Shown piece by piece: positions 26,678 to 33,598 of a stretch of DNA of 64,000 nt (its first letter is position 1; every line of letters starts with the position of its first letter). The position numbers and the translations under genes are program-made. The stretch is taken from positions 248,001-312,000 of the forward strand of contig JAQYDG010000004.1 of the NCBI GenBank assembly GCA_028724265.1, given 5' to 3'. Source of the stretch: Actinomycetaceae bacterium. Its GTDB lineage: Bacteria > Actinomycetota > Actinomycetes > Actinomycetales > Actinomycetaceae. Below the pieces are notes generated by a model, which was not told where the DNA came from, made no database searches, and saw only the letters and a list, made by a program, of their open reading frames with translations.

Positions 26678-26941
26678 CTACAGCGTCCCCGAGGCGGACC
26701 CAGCCGGAAGCATCAGATCTATACCAAGCCCAGCCTCCTCCGAAGCAACAATATCTTTTCCCAAAGTGGTCAAATTCAAGTTAAGCGAGGTGTCAATCCC
26801 CTCAGATACAGATGCGTGCTCAATAGTCTTAGCTGTCAGCTCTTCAGCAGAATTATCCCAATCATCCGCTTGAGCCACTCCAGTCCAACTTGCGAACAGT
26901 GCAATCGAAATAACAAACGAGGTTGTGCGCCTCAGTTTCAA
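26678..26941 (-). CDS. Sec-exported small protein, candidate peptide precursor (cassette a)
   Basis: 87 aa. Signal peptide MKLRRTTSFVISIALFASWT with cleavage after GVAQA (about residue 24). The mature part of about 63 residues is acidic: DDWDNSAEELTAKTIEHASV ... GLGIDLMLPAGSASGTL. TTG 26941 is chosen because AAAGGAG lies 6 nt before it; TTG 26947 directly touches that site. The end after SASGTL may be a truncation, since related secreted proteins I recall continue past a GLP/LPAG segment. Upstream lies a promoter-like region cut by IS copy 2 at 27100. Confidence 0.65.
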   Translation of the reverse strand: MKLRRTTSFVISIALFASWTGVAQADDWDNSAEELTAKTIEHASVSEGIDTSLNLNLTTLGKDIVASEEAGLGIDLMLPAGSASGTL

Positions 26942-27099
26942 CTTCAACTCCTTTACTAAAACAACGCGTAGAAAACCGTCGGCTCAATCTCACCATTTAA
27001 GGGTAGGTATAACTGAGGACTTTTGCTCTCCTGTCTTCTGTAATTATCGATTGGGGACTGAAAAGTGAATACATCAGCAGTCCTCTGCGAACTGCTACA

Positions 27100-27591
27100 T
27101 GAAATGATCTGGGTTTGCTTCCTCGGCGTTTGCCTTGTTTTCTATTATCGCTGGCAGTCATTGTTGCTACCAATATCTGTTCTCAACTTCTTGTGGTGTG
27201 TGATAGTCGAGAGCTCGGTACACGCGTTTGACATTCCACCAGCTCACCCATTCAAAGGTAGCGATTTCAACCCCGAGTACATCCACCCACCAACGTGCGT
27301 GGATGATCTCGTTCTTATACGAGCCGTTCACGTCCTCAGCCACAAGATCGATCTGATCACCACGATCACGATTCTCCCACCTAGATTTTTGCAGCCACTG
27401 ACGCAGCGCACTAGCACTGACACCAAGCTTGGGCGCCATCTGCTCGCACACGCTCACGATCGAGCATTCCTGAACACTGATCCGATCCTCGACCAAACAA
27501 ACCACTCGATCCGACGCTTCCTCATCAAAAATCTTTGACATAACCCAAATTCCCCCATCCACTCAAACAGAAGAAAACCAGAACCACTTCA
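27100..27591 (-). mobile_element. IS3-family remnant, copy 2 (492 bp, one large internal deletion)
   Basis: Left end TGAAATGATCTGGGTTTGCT and right end (other strand) TGAAGTGGTTCTGGTTTTCT, the same terminal repeats as copy 1. One minus-strand frame of 131 codons fuses the orfA start (MSKIFDEEASDRVVCLVEDR ... LGVSASALRQWLQKSRW, the HTH) directly to the orfB end VAEDVNGSYKNEIIHARWW ... YHTPQEVENRYW. Roughly 700-800 bp of the usual element are missing. It has the same orientation as copy 1, to which its terminal 250 and 130 bp are nearly identical. Confidence 0.85.
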
Positions 27592-27951
27592 ACTGGCTGC
27601 TATCGTTCGCTTTTTTGAGCGGTAATTCCTGCCCCAAAACCACGCTAACATGAGAATGACGATAGCTAATCGTGTCCAGGAGGAATTTTGGATCGCGATG
27701 AGGCCTATCGTAGCTGCCATATAGAGCAGAGAGTAGAAAACTTCTTTGGGTCCTTCTCGCACCCGCCATGCCAGACTCCAACACATAACTGCCGCGAGCA
27801 TCACGTACTCAAGTATGTTTTCTAGGGCTACCCATTCAGACGTGGCGAGGTTTGCTGCCAGTGCAATTAAAAGCCCACACCACGCCGCTTCTGGCAGAAA
27901 CTCGAAAGAACGTGTGTGACTTCTATCGGGAAGATCTTCGCTACCTCGCAT
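27589..27951 (-). CDS. Membrane protein, candidate immunity partner, 3' end replaced by IS (cassette b)
   Basis: 120 aa with about four TM segments (FLPEAAWCGLLIALAANLAT, NILEYVMLAAVMCWSLAW, VFYSLLYMAATIGLIAI, LAIVILMLAWFWG) and a basic end YRSKKRTIAAS. ATG 27951 lies one base after the second stop of the secreted precursor gene (TGA-A-ATG), so translation is coupled. The stop TGA 27591-27589 is the terminal trinucleotide of IS copy 2, so the original C-terminus is lost or extended. No family recognised. Confidence 0.7.
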   Translation of the reverse strand: MRGSEDLPDRSHTRSFEFLPEAAWCGLLIALAANLATSEWVALENILEYVMLAAVMCWSLAWRVREGPKEVFYSLLYMAATIGLIAIQNSSWTRLAIVILMLAWFWGRNYRSKKRTIAAS

Positions 27952-27952
27952 T

Positions 27953-28639
27953 TCAGTTACCCTCAATCTTTACAATAATTGGCGGAAATGCCCAATCTGA
28001 GTAAAAAGTAATGCCTTTTCCTTGGTGCAGTGCTCCGACGACTTTAACTGCTATATCTGCAAAAAAGGTTCCACCTAGTGCGCCAGTGATAAGGCCCGCT
28101 GCTGTTCCTCATGGCCCAGCTAGAGATGTGAGGAGCGGCCAAACTGCCGCTACGGCGGCAGTACCATTCTCAGCAGCAGTCGCTAAGAACGCAAATGTTC
28201 CAGCTTGTAAATCAGCGTTAGAAATGTGAAAGAGTTTCGTTGCGCGATCGCTTATAGCTGTGGTAGGTCTGTCTGTGATGCTGATGAAGGGTGCTTGCCC
28301 AGCCGCAAACTTATGGAGGAGATCCGTTTCGTCAGCCGTAAAGTTATATTTCGACTGTAGTTCCTTATCGGATACTCTGACTGTAAATTTCCCAGGTGTA
28401 ACGATGCTGGTGCGAAACGCTGAGCCCGCTTTCGCAATCTTTGTTGCGAGCTTGACGGCCTCAGCGTTCGTGAGAGAGATTGACTCTCTAGAATCGCTAT
28501 GGGCGCTCGTGAGGGACGACGAAGCGTTGAGTGGCATACTGCTTGCAGTTGTTTCTGTAGCGTTGGCTACTCCTACTGCCGATATTGAGAGGGTAAGTAC
28601 ACATGTGCTCGCCATGGCGAGTAAAGAGAGCTTTTTCAT
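27953..28639 (-). pseudogene. Sec-exported precursor interrupted by one in-frame TGA (cassette b)
   Basis: From ATG 28639 (AAGGAG 5 nt upstream) a 176-aa protein runs to TGA 28111-28109. Signal peptide MKKLSLLAMASTCVLTLSIS, cleavage after GVANA. A folded-looking segment ISLTNAEAVKLATKIAKAGS ... KFTVRVSDKELQSKYNFTAD follows, then the hydrophobic ENGTAAVAAVWPLLTSLAGP. In the same frame after TGA, 51 more clearly coding residues follow: GTAAGLITGALGGTFFADIA ... GITFYSDWAFPPIIVKIEGN, stopping 1 nt before the next gene. The whole (228 codons) looks like a secreted propeptide plus a hydrophobic glycine-rich C-terminal effector. The TGA is a nonsense mutation or a read-through site. Confidence 0.72.
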
Positions 28640-28822
28640 TTGTTCTCCTTATGTGTAGCGTCAGCAGTATTGCTGGCAGTAAGTACTTCTGTATGGCGCA
28701 TTTTTGTTGCGCTAAGTTAAGGAGATCACAAGAGCACTGCTTTTTGATACCGACATTCGTCAGTATCTTTCTCGTTGGCGTGCTCCTAAAATACTGTGAG
28801 TAATAGCCTCTAAAATTATCCG
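28640..28822. other. Divergent promoter region of cassettes b and c
   Basis: 183 bp, A/T-rich, between two divergent signal-peptide genes. TAAGGAGA (28644-28651, minus strand) is the ribosome site of the minus gene. No ribosome site is obvious for ATG 28823. Confidence 0.4.
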
Positions 28823-29636
28823 ATGAGAGGTTTATTGGCTATGTCTGTTTCAACTCTTACTGTCGCTCTGGCTGCTGTAGCGATGCTGATGCCGAGCATT
28901 TCGCCGTATGTAGTTGAAGCCACCGAATCTTCATACACCGTAAGTGTGGAGCAGAAATCAGATTTACTAGCTTTAGCCCCCCTATATGTAATTTTTTCCA
29001 AATTGGCCAGGGTGTGAGAAATATAGAGCTTACTGAACTGATCAATCTTGGTTCAGCGTAGGCTCCGATATTTGTTTCCTCAATACGTCCGCTCTCAAAT
29101 GGTTCAGCCAGCAATGTTTATGGTTGCAGAAGCTTTTTTGTGCTGCTCGATATAGGCGTTTCGACCCTTGGGCTGTATGGCTTTGACGTCAAGCATCCAC
29201 TGCTATTTGTTGGTGCTACGGAACCAGTGATCCTGAAACAATCTATATACTCAATAATTTAAGTGACGAGTTAGCATACTATGGAGAAGATGGAGCCTAT
29301 GATAGTCTGAAGGTTGGTTCTGACACACATCAATCTGCCGGCGCGATGAAAACACTGGGCTGGAACTCATTTGCATCTTGTGTGGGTACTAGACTTGCAA
29401 AAAGCTTCGGTATAGACGCCCTCAAGCGAGCCTTCAATAGCCAAGTACGTAGCGCACTTAAATCGCATAAGTGGAAGGTCGCATCATCTATTTTGTATCG
29501 TAACCTCACAAGAATACTCGGAAAGAATGGTGCGTCCAAAGCTATTAAGAAAATCGCATCCAAAGCTCTCCCCGGTGGATTACCCGGGCAAATAGCATGG
29601 AATGTTGTAAGATGTGGTTTCAAAGAGATTTGGTAG
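28823..29636 (+). pseudogene. Broken Sec-exported cysteine-bearing precursor (cassette c)
   Basis: The first part (28823-29017, 64 aa) is a signal peptide MRGLLAMSVSTLTVALAAVA ... VVEA followed by SSYTVSVEQKSDLLALAP, then a stop. About 170 bp (29018-29186) have stops in this frame. From about 29187 an open frame without a start continues CWCYGTSDPETIYILNNLSD ... GWNSFASCVGTRLAKSFGID, KSHKWKVASSILYRNLTRIL, KKIASKALPGGLPGQIAWNV, VRCGFKEIW and a stop at 29636. The C-terminal part is basic and amphipathic with two Cys about 75 residues apart, which could form a disulphide. This resembles a family of secreted actinobacterial proteins I cannot name. Only the 96-aa C-terminal piece has its own ATG (29346). 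Confidence 0.65.
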
Positions 29637-29640
29637 TTCG

Positions 29641-29928
29641 ATGTCCAAAAGGAAAAAGAAAAGGAACTGGGATCTTCCCAAGCCGTTAGCTCTTGTGTTC
29701 ACCATCGTCGTTATCCTCGCTATACCCCTGCCATTGGCGCTCTACTTTGGTGGCTTTGACTGGATTACCCACGGAAGCCACGCGGGTCTGAAAGAATTTA
29801 TCTTCACCTACGTATTTGGCCTTGCGGTGCTCTGCCTCAGTCTCGGATCTGTCATGTGGAAGGAGCATCGCGAACAAAAACATCAGGAGACAGAAACACA
29901 CGAATTGAACGATGAATCTGTGTTATAG
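29641..29928 (+). CDS. Small two-TM membrane protein, candidate immunity partner (cassette c)
   Basis: 95 aa. Basic N-terminus MSKRKKKRNWDLPKPLALVF, TM1 about 17-40 (TIVVILAIPLPLALYFGGF), TM2 about 56-78 (FIFTYVFGLAVLCLSLGSV), and a charged His/Glu-rich tail. ATG 29641 is 4 nt after the stop of the precursor pseudogene, so the pair was co-translated. Its gene remains intact while its partner is broken, as expected if a toxin decays before its antidote. Unknown family. Confidence 0.68.
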   Translation: MSKRKKKRNWDLPKPLALVFTIVVILAIPLPLALYFGGFDWITHGSHAGLKEFIFTYVFGLAVLCLSLGSVMWKEHREQKHQETETHELNDESVL

Positions 29929-29966
29929 GTGCTCGACGGGCAGGTGAATTAAAGCGCGGTGTCCTC

Positions 29967-31088
29967 CTACAGGGTAGATCCTTCGTCCATTTGTTTTTTC
30001 ACGTAGTCACGCAAAAGCGGCAGGTCAAACCCCACCACTCCCCGCTTTCGCTCGCCCACAACACCCGCTTCGATGAGCCGACGCCGGTACTGAGCCACCA
30101 TTGAGCTTGACCAGCCAAGACGCGCCGTAATATCTGCAATTTTGCTATCACCGATATCGCGCGTCATCGCTTCGAGAAATTCAATATCTCGCTCCGATAG
30201 ATCGCTATAGCTGGAAGCTACCACATGAGATTCCAGCTCTGCCCTAGCAGACTCCACGCCTAGCTGCATATCCCTCAGAGTAATAGTGGTACTGTTTGGA
30301 TTGATGTCCCACGCTCGATACCCAGTCAGCTGGATAAGGTAGGCAAATCCTTCGCTTGCCGTCACTGCCAGCGTCAACGCTGAGTCATCAATCGTTCGTC
30401 CAGCATCCCGAATAGTCCTTACGAACGCTTCACGCACATCGTGATCCTCAATTCGTCCGATGTGACGAAGTTGAGCGCGCCGAAGGAACGAAACATCTTT
30501 ATTACTGAGTAGTCGAGACACCACTCCTGGCAGTCCCGCCATCAAAAGAGCTACTTTTCTATCTTCAGCTACGAAAAGCTGATACACAGAGACTAGCTGA
30601 ATAAGCTCATCAAGGCTCGGATCAATCTCGTCTACCGTGATGAGAAGGCCCACATCTTGCTCAGAAAGTTGATCCAAAATATCCGTCATTCGAGACCGCC
30701 AATTAGCCTCGCCCAACGTCGTGGCTGTACGATCGACATGGGCTAAATTTCCGATCCCCACATGCGCCGTCGTTGAATACGAGTTCGGCGCGTCGATCAG
30801 ATGGGATGAATTACGCCGAGCATTTTGCTCAATATCCTCGAGCATTCCCGGCAATGCGGCAGTACGAGCTACTACCCATCCACTTTCCTGCGCCATCTGA
30901 GCCGCAACAGAAAGAAGCGTAGTCTTCCCGGTGCCGCGCGCACCATACAGTACAGTTGTTAGTTCCAATCGCCGAGCGGGAGCGGCAAACGCGTGCCGAA
31001 GCGACGCCAGAAAACGAGAGCGACCAGCAATATGTTCTGGAATCACGCCAAAGGTAGGAGTAAACGGATTGATGTATTCGCCCACCAT
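29967..31088 (-). CDS. AAA+ ATPase with C-terminal winged helix
   Basis: 373 aa. Walker A YGARGTGKTTLLSVA (about residues 47-61), Walker B GLLITVDEIDPSLDE, sensor ALLMAGLPGVVS, arginine-rich LRRAQLRHIGRIED, then a helical lid and a C-terminal winged helix (SDLSERDIEFLEAM ... IADITARLGWSSSMVAQYRR). Similar archaeal-ATPase-like proteins occur singly in actinobacterial accessory regions; function unknown, perhaps STAND-like signalling or DNA-associated. ATG 31088 follows GAGAGG by 5 nt; GTG 31094 is an alternative. The tandem repeats at 31177-31215 lie just upstream of a TATAGA -10 candidate (31173-31168), so expression is likely controlled by a repeat-binding protein. Confidence 0.8.
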   Translation of the reverse strand: MVGEYINPFTPTFGVIPEHIAGRSRFLASLRHAFAAPARRLELTTVLYGARGTGKTTLLSVAAQMAQESGWVVARTAALPGMLEDIEQNARRNSSHLIDAPNSYSTTAHVGIGNLAHVDRTATTLGEANWRSRMTDILDQLSEQDVGLLITVDEIDPSLDELIQLVSVYQLFVAEDRKVALLMAGLPGVVSRLLSNKDVSFLRRAQLRHIGRIEDHDVREAFVRTIRDAGRTIDDSALTLAVTASEGFAYLIQLTGYRAWDINPNSTTITLRDMQLGVESARAELESHVVASSYSDLSERDIEFLEAMTRDIGDSKIADITARLGWSSSMVAQYRRRLIEAGVVGERKRGVVGFDLPLLRDYVKKQMDEGSTL

Positions 31089-31176
31089 ACACACCTCTCC
31101 CTTTGCTCCTCTTGAGTGCGAAGCATCACCATGCTTCTCTTATCTCAACCCGACATGTAAGCCTATTCTATACGCC

Positions 31177-31215
31177 TCTAAGTAGTTCTAAGTAGTTCTA
31201 AGTAGTTCTAAGTAA
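31177..31215. repeat. 10-bp tandem repeats (3.8 copies) at the AAA+ ATPase promoter
   Basis: TCTAAGTAGT is repeated exactly three times (31177-31206), then TCTAAGTAA. The unit length is one helical turn, so a protein could bind cooperatively on one face. On the minus strand they sit immediately upstream of TATAGA, covering the -35 position. Confidence 0.75.
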
Positions 31216-31297
31216 GAAGATGTTATCTTACACGCTGAACACAATAACAGTGGCTCGTTCTACTGAACTTGTTCCAGTCACAGATCCGAGATCCGCC

Positions 31298-31870
31298 TTA
31301 AAACGTGCGTTCGTATGTCGCGCGGGAACCACCAACTAGCTTGGGACGATATATCAACGCCGTGGCGCGTGCCTGGCCAACCTGATTATTCGTCAGCCGG
31401 ATTGGCTTTTGGACGAAGCGGATATGCATTCCAATCTCAGTATCGCCAATGTCTAGGCCGACGCTCGCCTGTATATGCTCAACACACAGTGGACTTTCGA
31501 AATACTCCCAGGCTGCCATGCTTGTTGCTCCACCCGCATGGAGACTCGGAACAACACTCACGACCTCCAGTTCACGATGCGCATCGAGCGCAGAAGCATC
31601 AATGGACAAAGCCCTGTTGATATGTTCACACCCTTGAACCGCGAGAAAAAGCCCGTGATCCTTTACCTCTGACGCAATTCCTGCAATGATGGCGCGCCCA
31701 ATCTCCTGGCTCGATCCCTGCCCGATCATCTCGCCCCGAACCTCGCTTGTGGACGATCCGAGAACGAAGAAATCACCTTCTCGGGTGAAGGACGCTTGTG
31801 CTAACAATTCGACGACAGCCTCATGTGCCTGTTGCGAGATACGTTCCATATCCAGTGCCAGTTCAGCCAC
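31298..31870 (-). CDS. YwlG/UPF0340 (DUF436, TIGR01440) family protein
   Basis: 190 aa; a conserved protein of unknown function, known by B. subtilis YwlG. FFVLGSSTSEVRGEMIGQGS (about residues 36-55), LFLAVQGCEHINRAL and VVPSLHAGGATSMAAWE are family-typical blocks. GTG 31870 is preferred (GGAAGG 7 nt upstream); GTG 31876 is in frame two codons earlier. It stands between the accessory island and rpmF and marks the return to the conserved chromosome. Confidence 0.9.
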   Translation of the reverse strand: MAELALDMERISQQAHEAVVELLAQASFTREGDFFVLGSSTSEVRGEMIGQGSSQEIGRAIIAGIASEVKDHGLFLAVQGCEHINRALSIDASALDAHRELEVVSVVPSLHAGGATSMAAWEYFESPLCVEHIQASVGLDIGDTEIGMHIRFVQKPIRLTNNQVGQARATALIYRPKLVGGSRATYERTF

Positions 31871-31982
31871 GATCACACCTTCCGATCACACCATGTTCCG
31901 ACTACATCGTCTTGACCACACCGTCATTTATAGTGTAACGCCCGGCACATACTGTGAATAGCCCTTTTCACACGCAGGGGCG

Positions 31983-32022
31983 AAAAAAGGGTAAAAAACA
32001 GGGGCAGTTAATACACTGCCCC
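31983..32022 (-). terminator. Strong intrinsic terminator of rpmF
   Basis: On the minus strand GGGGCAGT (32022-32015), loop, ACTGCCCC (32008-32001), then TGTTTTTTACCCTTTTTTCG. Perfect 8-bp GC-rich stem and T-runs. Confidence 0.93.
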
Positions 32023-32069
32023 CACACACGACGTATGCCGATCCACGCTCGCACACGCGCGTGATGTTC

Positions 32070-32240
32070 TCAGTCCTCCGGCTGCAACAACCCGCTCTGA
32101 TAAGCCTTTGCTAGCTTGCGCGGAATGCGCAGGTCGTGTCCATTCACGCGAATGGTCTGCAACTTCGTCAGCTTCGCTTTCCACGTAGAGCGGCGAGCAT
32201 GGGTGTTAGCACGCGACATCCGATGCTTCGGTACTGCCAT
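32070..32240 (-). CDS. rpmF: 50S ribosomal protein L32
   Basis: 56 aa: [56 protein letters not shown]. The MAVPK.RMSR.NT..RR...W start is diagnostic of L32. No cysteines are present, so this is the zinc-independent form common in actinobacteria. AAGGAGGCCACGATG gives a strong ribosome site. It is a single-gene unit with a strong terminator. Confidence 0.95.
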   Translation of the reverse strand: MAVPKHRMSRANTHARRSTWKAKLTKLQTIRVNGHDLRIPRKLAKAYQSGLLQPED

Positions 32241-32555
32241 CGTGGCCTCCTTTTCCTCAGGCCGCCTCAGCGACCACCAACGTTCACTATCGCAAGCTCA
32301 GCTTGCGCGCACAAAGTAATAGTCTAGCCACCTTCAGAACCGATCGCCATGCCCTCCGGGAAACAGAAACGCCTCATTCCTCACATATTCGCCATCCTTA
32401 TGCGGCACCACCGCCTACACTAGCCCATTCTCGGTGCGAACACATCGCAGGTGCACCTTCCCCATGCTTCCTACCAGTAGATCCGGCTCCTGGCATTTCC
32501 AGAATCAACGCTCTGGGCACGCACGATCCGCCATACTCTCCGCCATACTTAACGT
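32241..32555. other. Divergent intergenic region rpmF / YigZ
   Basis: 315 bp. Right end: CATACT (32544-32549) 6 nt before ATG 32556, a leaderless-type start. The rest holds rpmF promoter sequence and no supported gene. Confidence 0.45.
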
Positions 32556-33251
32556 ATGACGTTTGATGACGCAGACACCCGCAAGCCCAACGAGTACTCC
32601 AGTATGCTTTTTCTCGAACCGCACGCGCACCTCCACTTTGAACAAACGATCAAAAAATCCAGGTTTATTGCCGACGCATATGCCATTCCTAAGCTCGATG
32701 ACGCGAAACAGGCCCTCGACATCGTGCGCGCATCCACATCTGACGCACGCCACCATTGCCACGGATATGTGCTGTACACCAACGGACAGCTCACCTCACA
32801 TTCCTCCGATGACGGAGAACCAACTGGTACAGCAGGCCAGCCGATCCTGAACGTGATCACGCACATGAGCCTCGCCAATGTTCTGGTTGTTGTGACCCGA
32901 TATTTCGGCGGCACCTTGCTAGGAACCGCAGGACTCAGGAGGGCATACGCAACGAGCGCACGCCGCTGCCTTGCTGGTGCACAGGTTTTTACCCACGTCG
33001 ATCAACCGATATACGCGGCAAGCGTGACACTCGCGATGGCCGGAAAAGTCGAAGCCGCACTTCGGCAAGCAAACATCTCACTGGATGCGCATTACTCGGA
33101 CTATTCAGCAGCATTCATCATGCCAGCCACTGATGAAGCCACACTTCGACGGCTCGTTCTCGCAATCGATTCCTCAGCTCAGTTCGCTCGCCTCGGATCC
33201 ACCAGTGTTTCAATTCCTGCAGGAACGCTCCCTACAGATGAAACCAGATGA
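32556..33251 (+). CDS. YigZ/IMPACT family protein
   Basis: 231 aa. The N-terminal UPF0029 domain has IKKSRFIADAYAI, ARHHCHGYVL and SDDGEPTGTAGQPILNV, followed by VVVTRYFGGTLLGTAGLRRAY. The C-terminal ferredoxin-like DUF1949 part begins about residue 145. The family includes YigZ (E. coli) and eukaryotic IMPACT, linked to translation control; the exact function is not known. ATG 32556 lacks a ribosome site and has CATACT six bases upstream, so it is likely leaderless. Confidence 0.92.
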   Translation: MTFDDADTRKPNEYSSMLFLEPHAHLHFEQTIKKSRFIADAYAIPKLDDAKQALDIVRASTSDARHHCHGYVLYTNGQLTSHSSDDGEPTGTAGQPILNVITHMSLANVLVVVTRYFGGTLLGTAGLRRAYATSARRCLAGAQVFTHVDQPIYAASVTLAMAGKVEAALRQANISLDAHYSDYSAAFIMPATDEATLRRLVLAIDSSAQFARLGSTSVSIPAGTLPTDETR

Positions 33252-33349
33252 CAGCTCCACGGTTCAGCGTGCGACCTCACCTGCAATCTCACCTGTGCAT
33301 GCCATTCACCTACCCCGCGCGTCCCAGAGAAGAACGGGCGTACCTATGC

Positions 33350-33390
33350 AAAACGCTGGCAGCAACTGTTCGTTGACATACCAGCGTTTT
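33350..33390. terminator. Bidirectional terminator between YigZ and tRNA-Lys
   Basis: AAAACGCTGG (33350-33359) pairs perfectly with CCAGCGTTTT (33381-33390). The stem ends in A/T on the outside, giving a T-run on both strands. Confidence 0.85.
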
Positions 33391-33396
33391 CGACTG

Positions 33397-33469
<73 letters not shown>

Positions 33470-33598
33470 AACAACAACCATGCGCCATTGACGCGTGCTT
33501 GCGTCTATAAATATTACAGACGCAGTAAACGAAAGGCAAATTGCGGGCGTCACCGAGACGAAGAACACGCTTCACACTGAATATGGCACACTGGGATC

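Noticed and set aside
29018..29186. Possible additional IS fragment inside cassette c
   Set aside because: Open frames exist, but I could not match them to any transposase and saw no terminal repeats.
30829..31092. 87-aa ORF antiparallel/overlapping the AAA+ gene
   Set aside because: Frame shadow of the ATPase with Ser/Cys/Arg-rich composition.
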